Under the pieces are notes generated by a model, which ran no database searches, was not told the DNA's origin, and saw only the letters and a list, made by a program, of their open reading frames with translations. Positions 36,965 through 45,573 of a DNA stretch of 64,000 nt are shown here, one piece after another. A program made the position numbers and the translations under genes. Location: NCBI GenBank assembly GCA_041396125.1, contig JAWKZG010000016.1, forward strand, positions 62,001 through 126,000, in the 5' to 3' direction. This DNA comes from JAWKZG01 sp041396125. Its GTDB lineage: Bacteria; Pseudomonadota; Gammaproteobacteria; Competibacterales; Competibacteraceae. Within the stretch, counting starts at the first letter, position 1; each line of letters begins with the position of its first letter.

Positions 36965-38106
36965 CAAATCCCGAGTTCCTTGGCGTAAACAGCAATCTTG
37001 TGGGGCTTCATATTCAACAGATTTCCTGCATCCCGAAGGAGTACTCGTCCACTCAGAGCTTCACTCACCAAAGCCTTGGAAAAAGTTTCGCTGATTTGCC
37101 CCTTCCGAGCCTGGTAATAAGTTGGACCTCCCTGGGATTTCTCCTTTTTTCGGTATTGCTCAAGAAGTTCGTCCACATATCCCCGGTAATCATCAAGGCT
37201 GATATTTCCAAGCGAAAGAGCACGTCTTGCGATTACCCATGTACTGACCCGAAAATGGGCTTCCAGAACCGACAGGTTGTCTTTCCAGTTTTCGGTTTCC
37301 TGCCAGTAGGCTTTGAATTCCACTTCGGGAACCAGAAATTCCGCAGCAACGGCGTTACAGAAAACTTCTTCCTTTCGATGGGTGTCAGGGCTTGCGTCGG
37401 AAATTCCACTCTTGCCGATCCAAATATGAGCCAGTTCATGGATCAAGGTAAATAGCCGGGCACTTGGAACATCTGCTTGGTTGATAAATATTACCGGTGC
37501 GAGTGGATCGGAAATTGCGAATCCCCGGAATTCTTGTACAGACAGGAGACGTGTGTGATGACGAATAAATCCCTGACGCATTACCAAGATACTGGTGTCT
37601 TCAATTTTTCGAATCAAAAGTCGCAGATAGTCGTCCCAAGTGCCCCTCTTGGGATGAGGCGGAAGGCCAAGAACCCGGCGCATATCCTGGACGACTTCCG
37701 CAATGCAGGAATCTACAGAAAAGCGTCCAACATGGGGATTACGCTTTATACCTTGATCCCTGAGATATTCTGCGTACCACTCCTGTCGCCTCAGTATGGT
37801 CTGAGCTATCTCTATAAGCTCGGGCGATGGGCGATTTGGATGTCTTCCACTAACCGTCCTGAGATCGGGCAAGGGTAAGTTTTCTTCTGGAGGGTGTTTT
37901 AGATACAGGTATCCAAACGGAATGTGTGTCTTGGACGCAAAATTCTGCGCCTGTTTGAAGGTGGGGGGCTGTTCTCCACTCTCCCAGGCTTCGATCTTAT
38001 CTTCTGTAACCTTCAGCTTGGATGCCAGTGCAGGCACACTGAGCTGTGCCCGTTCGCGGGCCCAGTTCAGGATATCTGGATTGATTCTGGCATAAGCGGT
38101 AGCCAT
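36964..38106 (-). CDS. HTH-ImmA/IrrE regulator (zinc protease), partner of the DUF4411 protein
   Basis: 380 residues. An N-terminal XRE-type HTH (about residues 5-60, ERAQLSVPALASKLKVTEDK) is joined to an ImmA/IrrE metallopeptidase with the HEXXH motif in LIHELAHIWIG. The family cleaves a partner transcription factor or repressor in ImmR/DdrO-type systems; in this pairing it is usually called an antitoxin. A short C-terminal extension beyond the peptidase contains KEKSQGGPTYYQARKGQISE. The upstream AAGTT-N6-AACTT (38131-38146) could be an operator. Gene order is regulator then DUF4411, sharing one base. Confidence 0.85.
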   Translation of the reverse strand: MATAYARINPDILNWARERAQLSVPALASKLKVTEDKIEAWESGEQPPTFKQAQNFASKTHIPFGYLYLKHPPEENLPLPDLRTVSGRHPNRPSPELIEIAQTILRRQEWYAEYLRDQGIKRNPHVGRFSVDSCIAEVVQDMRRVLGLPPHPKRGTWDDYLRLLIRKIEDTSILVMRQGFIRHHTRLLSVQEFRGFAISDPLAPVIFINQADVPSARLFTLIHELAHIWIGKSGISDASPDTHRKEEVFCNAVAAEFLVPEVEFKAYWQETENWKDNLSVLEAHFRVSTWVIARRALSLGNISLDDYRGYVDELLEQYRKKEKSQGGPTYYQARKGQISETFSKALVSEALSGRVLLRDAGNLLNMKPHKIAVYAKELGI

Positions 38107-38205
38107 GATATGATGTACTGCTCGTGAATAAAGTTAGCAAGAACTTAGTGTAAGCTTAGATGCTGCAGTAGCCAACAGGTGTTGTGCGTCTGAAGGTAAT
38201 GGGCT

Positions 38206-39144
38206 TTAAGACCGGAACCGATATCTTGAAGCAGGCCTGCAGATGTGGTTCTCATTGGCAGACTCCAGCAGAAACACTTTGAATGCCTGCCAGATCGGGC
38301 TGCGATAGCGCTCGGGGTGCCACACCAGTGAAAAGTCCCGTGTCAGATGCAGCGGGCTTGGCAATTCCACCATTTCCCCGCGCGCCAGCTCGCCGGCTAC
38401 GCTGAGACGCGACAGGCAGGTCAGGCCGAACCCCGCGCGCACGGCCTGTTTGATGGCTTCATGCTGGCCCAGCTCCATGCGCATCCGCAGCCGTGCTACG
38501 TGCTGACGAACCGCCGCTTCGAAAATCGCACGGGTGCCGGAGCCTTTTTCCCGCAGAATCCAGTCCGCTTCCTGCAGGTCGTGCTTGCTGAGCATGTTGA
38601 CGCCTGCCAGTTTGTGAGTCGGCGCGCAGACGATAACGAGTTCATCCTGCTGCCAGACTTCGCTGGTCAGATGCGGATCGGTACATTGACCTTCGATTAG
38701 CCCGAGATCAGCCTGGAAATGCAGCAGATCCTCCATGACCTGCTGGGTGTTGCGCAGCCGTAGTTGCAGATCGACACCGGGGTGGAGCTCGCTGAATTTC
38801 CCGGCCAGCATTGGCAGCAGATAAGTCCCCACTGTTGCGCTGGCCGAGACGTGCAACTGTCCTTTCAGCGCGCCGGCAGGTTCCTGCGCAGCATCGATCA
38901 GCGCAGCCAGTCCGTCCAGCAGCTGTTCGGCATCCGGCAGCAGACGCCGCCCGACATCATTGAGTTCAAGACGTCGTCCCAAACGCTCGAACAGCAGCAC
39001 GCCCAATTGCCGCTCCAGGTCGCTTAAGGATTGGCTGGTGGCCGACTGGGAAAGATGCAGGCGTTGCGCCGCTGCACTGACAGAACCACCCCGTGCGACA
39101 TGTACAAACACTTCGAGTTGTCGAAAGGTCACTTTGGAAGTCAT
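38206..39144 (-). CDS. LysR-type regulator, YeiE-like, divergent from yeiH
   Basis: 312 residues. The HTH is at residues 5-65 (TFRQLEVFVHVARGGSVSAA; LHLSQSATSQSLSDLERQLG). The ligand-binding domain follows from about residue 90 with ASATVGTYLLPMLAG and WILREKGSGTRAIFE, near CysB/YeiE. YeiE responds to sulphite in E. coli and Salmonella and regulates yeiH, which is exactly the divergent neighbour. The C-terminal tail (about 15 residues after VFLLESANEN) looks unusual and may be lineage-specific. The site at 39212-39231 is a likely target. Confidence 0.85.
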   Translation of the reverse strand: MTSKVTFRQLEVFVHVARGGSVSAAAQRLHLSQSATSQSLSDLERQLGVLLFERLGRRLELNDVGRRLLPDAEQLLDGLAALIDAAQEPAGALKGQLHVSASATVGTYLLPMLAGKFSELHPGVDLQLRLRNTQQVMEDLLHFQADLGLIEGQCTDPHLTSEVWQQDELVIVCAPTHKLAGVNMLSKHDLQEADWILREKGSGTRAIFEAAVRQHVARLRMRMELGQHEAIKQAVRAGFGLTCLSRLSVAGELARGEMVELPSPLHLTRDFSLVWHPERYRSPIWQAFKVFLLESANENHICRPASRYRFRS

Positions 39145-39211
39145 ATCGGTTTTACTGAACAGTCATATTGTCATTACCCAGTATCTCAGTTCCTTATTCC
39201 TGAATAGTCTA

Positions 39212-39231
39212 TGCATATAACAAAATATGCA
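39212..39231. promoter_or_regulatory. Inverted repeat in the LysR-yeiH intergenic region
   Basis: TGCATAT (39212-39218), six bases, ATATGCA (39225-39231), perfect 7-bp arms. It lies 15-35 bases before the yeiH start. LysR-type regulators bind such dyads (T-N11-A), but the position close to the start codon is nearer the gene than usual. Confidence 0.45.
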
Positions 39232-39246
39232 AAGGCATCGTGAACT

Positions 39247-40257
39247 ATGTGGAAAGGTCTTGGTATTTGCGCAGCGTTAACCTTGGGCGGCTTCGGCATC
39301 GCGCACCTGCCCATCATTCAAAGCAGTGGCGTCAGCCCCCTGGTTTTCGCACTCTTGCTGGGTCTGGTGGTGGGCAACCTGCCGTTTACCCGAGCGGGCA
39401 AAAGCGCTACCGCCGGATTTCAGTTTGCAACCCGCTGGTTGTTGCGCGGCGGTATCGTGCTGTTCGGACTTTCTTTAACGCTACAGCAAATCATGGCGCT
39501 TGGGCCTAGCGTGGTTTTGCTGGATATGCTGGTCATCAGTGCTGTGCTGGTTACCGGTTACTGGATCGGTACGCGCTGGCTGCAACTGGATCGGGAAACC
39601 GCGCTGCTCACGAGCGCGGGCAGCGCAATCTGTGGCGCAGCGGCGGTACTTGCCACGGAAGCAACGATCCGTTCGCGTCCTGCCGCCACCTCGATGGCCG
39701 TAGCAACCGTGGTGCTGTTCGGCAGTCTCGCCATGCTGGCCTACCCTTTACTCTATCCGCTGATCGGCTGGGAGGAAGGGCTTTATGGTGTTTATATCGG
39801 TGCCACTGTGCATGAAGTCGCGCAGGTTGTGGCGGCCGGTGATGCTGTCGGTCCGCAAGCACTGGCCAACGCAGTGATCGTTAAATTGATCCGGGTTATG
39901 TTGCTGGTGCCCTTCCTGCTGATCGTCGGCCAATGGTGGCTGCGTCGCGCTGACTTGCCCCAAGGCCAGACGCCGAATCAGACAGGAGCAGCACAACGCC
40001 TGATCATTCCCTGGTTCGCGGTGGGCTTTCTGGGCATGGTGGTATTCAACAGTGTCGTAACCTTGCCCGAATCTGTTCATCAGACACTGGTTATGACAGG
40101 ACAGATTGCCCTGGCCATGGCGATGGCCGCTTTGGGCTACGAAACACGACTGGAAAAACTCCGGGCACTGGGGCTCAAGCCGTTCCTGCTGGCACTGATA
40201 CTGTTCGGTCTGCTGCTTGGCGGCGGATTGCTGGTAACGCCTTTGCTGATGGGGTAA
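39247..40257 (+). CDS. yeiH: YeiH family membrane protein (putative sulphate/sulphite exporter)
   Basis: 336 residues and highly hydrophobic, about ten membrane segments, as in the YeiH/UPF0324 family. Features: AICGAAAVLATEATIRSRP in the middle, and VHEVAQVVAAGDAVG before the later helices. Its divergent neighbour is a YeiE-like regulator, which fits handling of sulphite or a related small molecule. Transport itself is inferred. Confidence 0.87.
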   Translation: MWKGLGICAALTLGGFGIAHLPIIQSSGVSPLVFALLLGLVVGNLPFTRAGKSATAGFQFATRWLLRGGIVLFGLSLTLQQIMALGPSVVLLDMLVISAVLVTGYWIGTRWLQLDRETALLTSAGSAICGAAAVLATEATIRSRPAATSMAVATVVLFGSLAMLAYPLLYPLIGWEEGLYGVYIGATVHEVAQVVAAGDAVGPQALANAVIVKLIRVMLLVPFLLIVGQWWLRRADLPQGQTPNQTGAAQRLIIPWFAVGFLGMVVFNSVVTLPESVHQTLVMTGQIALAMAMAALGYETRLEKLRALGLKPFLLALILFGLLLGGGLLVTPLLMG

Positions 40258-40330
40258 GAAGCCGTACTGCCGGCGTTCATGCGAGTTTCCTTTAGTGGTT
40301 TGAAAGTCAGATCGACAAATGACCCGAGTT

Positions 40331-40368
40331 GGTTTATATTTTTAATAATTTATTTATTTTTATAAACC
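40331..40368. promoter_or_regulatory. 38-bp inverted repeat upstream of the second HTH-ImmA/IrrE gene
   Basis: GGTTTATA (40331-40338) and TATAAACC (40361-40368) are perfect arms round an AT-only centre that is itself nearly symmetric. It ends ten bases before the start at 40379, over the probable promoter. This is the expected position for an operator of the HTH protein encoded next. Confidence 0.55.
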
Positions 40369-40378
40369 GGAGGTCAGC

Positions 40379-41446
40379 ATGATTGGAGAGCGATTGAAGC
40401 GAGCCCGTGCTGCCGCTGGCCTGTCCATGCAAGCGCTGGGTGTGCAAGCTGGGGTTAGTGCCAATATGATCAAGAAATACGAGCATGATGTCAGCATGCC
40501 CAGCTCATCGGTGCTCATTAAGCTTGGCAAGGCATTAGGTGTACGCAGCGAATATTTTTTCCGCCCGGTCAATGTCACCCTGTCCGAGGTGGAATACCGT
40601 AAGCGATCCAGCACGCCTGCTGCGGTGCTTAAGCGTATTGAGGCGGATGTGTTGGATCAGGCGGAGCGTTGGCAGGAACTGGCTAATCTGTGGCCTGCTT
40701 TTCCGGTACCCGTATTTAGTGGTGTAAAGGGCCTGCCGACGCATATTGATGCGCTGGAGCAGATTGAACAGGTTGCAGAACAGGTACGTGCAAGCTGGCA
40801 GTTGGGTCTGAACCCCTTGCCAGATCTGATTGATGTGCTGGAATCACAGGGTGTGCTGGTGATTATCACCCTGGTCGAGGAACTCGCCAAACTTGATGGC
40901 TTGCAAGCTACGATTGCTAAACAGCCGGTAGTCGTTGTTTCTGCCAACTGGCCAGGTGATCGGCAGCGTTTCACACTGGCCCATGAACTAGGTCATCTGC
41001 TTTTGCACGGCCGACTGGCTACTACGCTGGATGAAGAGAAAGCCTGCAACCGTTTTGCATCAGCTTTTTTGTTACCGGCCGCCAGTATTCGCCAGCATTT
41101 GGGAAGTAAGCGACATAATCTGGAGGCTCGTGAGCTTTATATACTGAAGCATGAGTTCGGCCTCAGTATGCAAGCCTGCCTGTATCGAGCGGCGGATTTG
41201 GACATCATTGATGAATCGACCCGTAAACGACTATTTTTGTTTTTCTCAAAACAAGGCTGGCGGAAAAAGGAGCCGGGTAATGCCTATCCTCAAGAGCAGA
41301 CTCTGCTTTTTCAGCAACTGGTTTATCGGGCATTGGGGGAAGGAATAATCAGCGAATCCAAAGCAGCAGAATTGCTGAAAATACCCCTGATGAGCTTCCA
41401 TCAGATGCGAAAAATGGAATCGTTTGATGCAGTTGCTCATCAGTGA
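40379..41446 (+). CDS. HTH-ImmA/IrrE regulator, second copy, with PIN partner
   Basis: 355 residues. XRE HTH at residues 1-60 (LKRARAAAGLSMQALGVQAG), then an ImmA/IrrE metallopeptidase with HEXXH in FTLAHELGHLLLHGR and the following ACNRFASAFLLPAASIRQHL. It differs clearly from the regulator at 36964-38106, so it is a separate family. GGAGG lies just upstream of the ATG (40372-40376). It overlaps the PIN gene by 20 bases. Confidence 0.87.
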   Translation: MIGERLKRARAAAGLSMQALGVQAGVSANMIKKYEHDVSMPSSSVLIKLGKALGVRSEYFFRPVNVTLSEVEYRKRSSTPAAVLKRIEADVLDQAERWQELANLWPAFPVPVFSGVKGLPTHIDALEQIEQVAEQVRASWQLGLNPLPDLIDVLESQGVLVIITLVEELAKLDGLQATIAKQPVVVVSANWPGDRQRFTLAHELGHLLLHGRLATTLDEEKACNRFASAFLLPAASIRQHLGSKRHNLEARELYILKHEFGLSMQACLYRAADLDIIDESTRKRLFLFFSKQGWRKKEPGNAYPQEQTLLFQQLVYRALGEGIISESKAAELLKIPLMSFHQMRKMESFDAVAHQ

Positions 41447-41615
41447 CGCCAATATCCTGATAGATTTGGAGGAAGGGCAACTGTTAACACAATTCTTCCA
41501 GCTGCCATATGAATTCAGAGTTTTAGATATCCTGTTTTATGAGGAGTTGGAAGCGCAACATGGGCATTTATTGGATCTGGGGCTACAAACGGTGAGCTTA
41601 CCAGCCACTCAATAA
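41427..41615 (+). CDS. PIN-like nuclease fragment (toxin partner), truncated
   Basis: 62 residues. The start is the ATG at 41427. The opening MQLLISDANILIDLEEGQLL with the first catalytic Asp, then VLDILFYEELEAQ, is the N-terminal third of a PIN-domain protein of about 150-165 residues. No remaining catalytic Asp region can be found in the 85 bases before hsdR in any frame, so the rest has been lost. It may be inactive, and the truncation sits at the edge of the restriction-modification locus. Confidence 0.7.
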   Translation: MQLLISDANILIDLEEGQLLTQFFQLPYEFRVLDILFYEELEAQHGHLLDLGLQTVSLPATQ

Positions 41616-41699
41616 ACAGGCAGAGGTATTTGCTAATTATCATGTATCTATTAATATCTTAAGCGACAAGCCGCCAAAGGATAGTGTTGCGAGAGGATA

Positions 41700-44600
41700 A
41701 TGGGCCCGCCAAATAAATCGTCCGATCAGAGTAATTTCGGATTTCTGCAGGAACACGATCCCATCTTTCTGCAGTTGGCCAGCAGCGCCGAAAACACTTT
41801 TGCCAGCGATCCCAACACCACGCTGATTAAACTGCGCCAGCTGGGTGAGGCGATGGCGCAGGATATTGCCGCCCGCTGCGGTATCGAGTTCGATGAGCAG
41901 GTGTCGCAGGCCGATCTGCTATACCGGATCAACCGCGAGCTGCGGCTGGAACCGGTGGTAATACAGTATTTCCACACCCTGCGCATCGAAGGCAATAAAG
42001 CCACTCATCAGTTTAAAACCCGTCACAAAGAAGCGCTGGACGGTCTTAAAGTCGCCCGCGCCCTGGCCATCTGGTTTCATCAGTCTTTTGGCAAACAAGG
42101 CACCGGCTTCAAACCCGGCCCTTTTATCCCGCCGCCGGACCCGAGTGCACAACTGCGCCGTCTGCAAACTGAAATCGAACAACTGCAAGCTCAGCTACTG
42201 GCCGCCAATGCCCAACTGGATAGCAATCAACAGCTAACCGTGCTATTAGCGCAGGAAAAAGCCGAATGGTCGGAGCTGGCGCAACAGATGGATACCGAGT
42301 CCCGCCAGCTGGCCGAACTGGCCCGTCAGCACGAGGCCGAACTCAGCCGGCAGCAGGAAAAATTCGAGCAGCGGCTGAAAACATTGCAGGCCGAACTGGC
42401 CAGACAAACCGAGCAGACTGCCAGCACCCGGAAACAAGCACTTAACCGGAACATCCGCAAGGCGAATCAGCATGTCGTTCTGAACGAAGAACTGACTCGT
42501 ATCCTGATCGATCAGCAGCTTGTGGAGGCCGGCTGGCAGGCAGATTCGCAGGACGTAAGCTACCAAAAAGGCGCACGCCCGGAAAAAGGCGTCAACAAAG
42601 CTATTGCCGAATGGCCCACCGAGTATCAGGGTAAAAAAGGCCGTGCCGACTATGTGCTCTTTTGCGGTCTGACGCCTATTGCCGTGGTCGAAGCGAAAAA
42701 AGAAACCACCAATGTGGCCGGTAAAATTCCGCAAGCCGAACGCTATGCCCGTGGTTTTAAAGTATCAACACCGCTGCAGGCGGCCTGGGAACTGGCGGGG
42801 CGGACGGTCGCCTGGGCCGACGAGCAAGATAGTCATTTTCATATACCGTTCGTCTATTCCTGCAATGGTCGTCCCTTCATTCAGCAACTGGCGGAACAAT
42901 CCGGCACCTGGTTCCGCGATGTGCGTGAGCCGAGCAATACCGCCAAACCGCTGCAGCAATTCCACAGCCCCGCCGGTTTGCTGGATAAACTCAAACGCAG
43001 CAAGGACAACGCCGAAGCCAAATTGCAGCAAGAGGGTTTTGGCTATCTGCAACTGCGCGACTATCAGCAAACCGCCATTCGTGCCGTCGAGCAGGCGCTG
43101 GCAGAAAACCGGCAGCGCTGCCTGCTGGCGATGGCGACCGGTACTGGCAAAACCCGCACCATCATCGGTTTGATGTATCGCTTGCTGAAAGCCGAGCGCT
43201 TTAAACGCATTTTATTTCTGGTCGATCGCACCGCGCTGGGTCAGCAGGCGCTGGATGTTTTTAACGAAGCTCCACTGGAGCAGAACCAGACGCTGTCCAA
43301 AATCTACAATATTGCGACCCTGGGTGATATGGCCGCCGAGGCGGAAACGCGGGTGCAAGTCGCCACGGTGCAAGCTATGGTGAAGCGGATATTCATGAGC
43401 GACGATCCACCACCGGTAGACCAGTTTGATTGCCTCATTGTGGACGAAGCCCATCGCGGCTACACCCTTGATCAAGAGATGAGCGAAGGCGAACTGGCCA
43501 CCCGCGACGCCAGCCAATACCTGTCCAGCTATCGCCGGGTACTGGATTATTTCGACGCCGTCAAAATCGGCCTGACCGCAACACCTGCCAAACATACCAG
43601 CGAGATCTTCGGCAAACCGATTTACATTTACGCTTACCGCGAGGCGGTGGCGGATGACTGGCTGATCGATCACGAACCGCCGATTCGCTATGAAACCCTG
43701 CTCACGCGAAATGGCATTCGGTTTGAAAAAGGCAGCCAGGTCAGCGTCATCAATACCCAAACCGGCGCGGTGGAAGCCGCCGAACTGGACGACGAGCTGA
43801 ATTTTGAAGTGGATGCGTTTAACCGCCGCGTGATCAACGAAAACTTCAATAACGTGATCTGCCAGCAACTGGCGCAGGAGCTGGACCCTTTCGGCGACGA
43901 AAAAACCCTGATCTTCTGCGCTACCGATCTGCACGCCGATATGGTCAAGCGCCTGCTGGATGAGGCTTTCAAGGCACTTTATAACGGCGACTACAATCAG
44001 GCCGCCGTGGCCAAGATCACTGGCCAGAGCGACAAAGTCGAGCAATTGATCCGCCAGTACAAAAACGAGCGTTACCCGACTATCGCTATTACCGTCGATC
44101 TGCTGACCACCGGCATTGATGTGCCCAAAATCTGCCATCTGGTGTTTCTGCGCCGGGTGAAGTCGCGCATTCTGTACGAACAGATGATTGGCCGCGCCAC
44201 CCGTCGCTGTGACGAAATCGGCAAAACCGTGTTTCGTATCTACGATCCGGTGGATATCTACGCCGCGCTGCAAGAAGTTTCCACCATGAAACCGCTGGTG
44301 AAAGACCCGAACATCACTATCGAGCAACTGGCGGGCGAATTAACCGACCCCGAGCATCTGCAGCGGACGTTGAACGCACCGGGTGAACAGGCTGGCGAAA
44401 ATCAGGCCGATGTGGTGCTGAGCCAGCTTAGCCAGAAACTGATGCGGATACTGCGCAAAGCAGGCCAACAAGCCGAATCCAAACCGGCGCTCAAGCAAAA
44501 ACTGGACGAATTGCAAAACCTCTGGGGCGTCGAGCCCGGCAAATTGCACCAGCACCTGCACCAGATGGGGCCGACTCAGGCCGCGCAATTTATCCGGCAA

Positions 44601-45224
44601 CAACACGGCTTGCTGCACCAGTTGGCCGAGGTGAAGCAATTGCTGGGCAGTGAGCATTTCCCGCTGATCTCCGAGCACGACGACCAACTGCTGGTGCGCG
44701 AGCAAAGCTATGGCCGGCATGCCAAGCCGGAAGATTATCTGGATGGCTTTAACCGCTTTATTCATGAGCAGATCAATCAGTCAGCGGCGCTGGCGGTGGT
44801 GGTTAACAAACCGCGCGATCTGACCCGTGCCCAGCTCAAGGAAATCCGCCTGTTGCTGGATAACGCAGGCTACAGTGAAGCGAAGTTACGCAGCGCCTGG
44901 CGCGACCAGACTAATCAGGACATTGCTGCCAGCATCATTGGCCATATTCGCCAGGCCGCGCTGGGCGAAGCCCTACTGCCGTTCGAGCAGCGGGTCAGTA
45001 AAGCCATGCAGCAGATTTATGCGCAGCACAACTGGACGCCTATGCAACGTAAATGGCTGGAGCGTCTGGCCAAACAGCTCACCCATGAAGTTATCATCGA
45101 CCGCGCCGCGATCAATGACCTGCCTGCCTTTCAGGGCGGTGCCAAACAGCTCGATAAGGTGCTGAATCAGCAGTTGGATAGCGTACTGGAGACGTTGAAC
45201 GAGGGGCTTTGGGAAGCGGGTTGA
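41700..45224 (+). CDS. hsdR: Type I restriction enzyme R subunit (HsdR)
   Basis: 1,174 residues, cutting unmodified DNA after ATP-driven translocation. An N-terminal DUF4145-like region with a long coiled coil (about residues 155-255) is followed by the restriction nuclease region (GRADYVLFCGLTPIAVVEAKKE, the D..ExK site near residues 318-336), the DEAD-box helicase with Walker A MATGTGKTRTIIGL and VDEAHRGYT, the helicase C domain with GIDVPKICHLVFLRRVKSRI, and an EcoEI-type C-terminal domain. GAGAGG lies upstream of the ATG. The 3' end is duplicated downstream. Confidence 0.93.
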   Translation: MGPPNKSSDQSNFGFLQEHDPIFLQLASSAENTFASDPNTTLIKLRQLGEAMAQDIAARCGIEFDEQVSQADLLYRINRELRLEPVVIQYFHTLRIEGNKATHQFKTRHKEALDGLKVARALAIWFHQSFGKQGTGFKPGPFIPPPDPSAQLRRLQTEIEQLQAQLLAANAQLDSNQQLTVLLAQEKAEWSELAQQMDTESRQLAELARQHEAELSRQQEKFEQRLKTLQAELARQTEQTASTRKQALNRNIRKANQHVVLNEELTRILIDQQLVEAGWQADSQDVSYQKGARPEKGVNKAIAEWPTEYQGKKGRADYVLFCGLTPIAVVEAKKETTNVAGKIPQAERYARGFKVSTPLQAAWELAGRTVAWADEQDSHFHIPFVYSCNGRPFIQQLAEQSGTWFRDVREPSNTAKPLQQFHSPAGLLDKLKRSKDNAEAKLQQEGFGYLQLRDYQQTAIRAVEQALAENRQRCLLAMATGTGKTRTIIGLMYRLLKAERFKRILFLVDRTALGQQALDVFNEAPLEQNQTLSKIYNIATLGDMAAEAETRVQVATVQAMVKRIFMSDDPPPVDQFDCLIVDEAHRGYTLDQEMSEGELATRDASQYLSSYRRVLDYFDAVKIGLTATPAKHTSEIFGKPIYIYAYREAVADDWLIDHEPPIRYETLLTRNGIRFEKGSQVSVINTQTGAVEAAELDDELNFEVDAFNRRVINENFNNVICQQLAQELDPFGDEKTLIFCATDLHADMVKRLLDEAFKALYNGDYNQAAVAKITGQSDKVEQLIRQYKNERYPTIAITVDLLTTGIDVPKICHLVFLRRVKSRILYEQMIGRATRRCDEIGKTVFRIYDPVDIYAALQEVSTMKPLVKDPNITIEQLAGELTDPEHLQRTLNAPGEQAGENQADVVLSQLSQKLMRILRKAGQQAESKPALKQKLDELQNLWGVEPGKLHQHLHQMGPTQAAQFIRQQHGLLHQLAEVKQLLGSEHFPLISEHDDQLLVREQSYGRHAKPEDYLDGFNRFIHEQINQSAALAVVVNKPRDLTRAQLKEIRLLLDNAGYSEAKLRSAWRDQTNQDIAASIIGHIRQAALGEALLPFEQRVSKAMQQIYAQHNWTPMQRKWLERLAKQLTHEVIIDRAAINDLPAFQGGAKQLDKVLNQQLDSVLETLNEGLWEAG

Positions 45225-45414
45225 AGGAGCATGTGAAATCTGTGTTTTCCTTAAAATCTCCCCTGGCCCTCCTTTGGAAAAGAGGGGATGGGAGCGCGTT
45301 TTTGATCGCGGCCATTTATGCTGCAGCATCTGCCTCCCCCTTTGAAAAAGGGGGATTGAGGGGGATTTTTTTGCTATAGGTGAATGGGAGAACATGTTTA
45401 TAAAAGGTGTTTTT
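45032..45414 (+). repeat. Tandem duplication, unit A (383 bp: hsdR 3' end plus intergenic DNA)
   Basis: The unit begins with the hsdR codons CTGGACGCCTATGCAAC and runs through the hsdR stop and about 190 bp of non-coding DNA. It is repeated directly at a 383-bp offset from 45415. Differences between copies include CGT/CTT after CAAC, GCCTTTCAG/GCGTTTCGG and AAGGTGCTG/AAGCTGTTG, several per 150 bp, so it is not a fresh duplication. Confidence 0.85.
45336..45372 (+). terminator. G/C-rich hairpin with T run after hsdR, also in unit B
   Basis: CCCCCTTT (45336-45343), GAA, AAAGGGGG (45347-45354), then GATTGAGGGGGA and a T7 run (45366-45372). The same structure is at 46955-46991 in the second copy. 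The T run is 11 bases from the stem, so it is a weak terminator at best. The surrounding text (cctccccctttgaaaaag) is of the kind of G-rich repeat often scattered in proteobacterial genomes. Confidence 0.45.
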
Positions 45415-45573
45415 CTGGACGCCTATGCAACTTAAATGGCTGGAGCGTCTGGCCAAACAGCTCACCCATGAAGTTATCATCGACCGCGCCGCGATCAATG
45501 ACCTGCCTGCGTTTCGGGGTGGTGCCAAACAGCTCGATAAGCTGTTGAATCAGCAGTTGGATAGCTGTACTGG

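Noticed and set aside
43212..44327. 371-codon minus-strand frame opposite hsdR
   Set aside because: Antisense shadow of the helicase region of hsdR, with no family features and unlikely composition.
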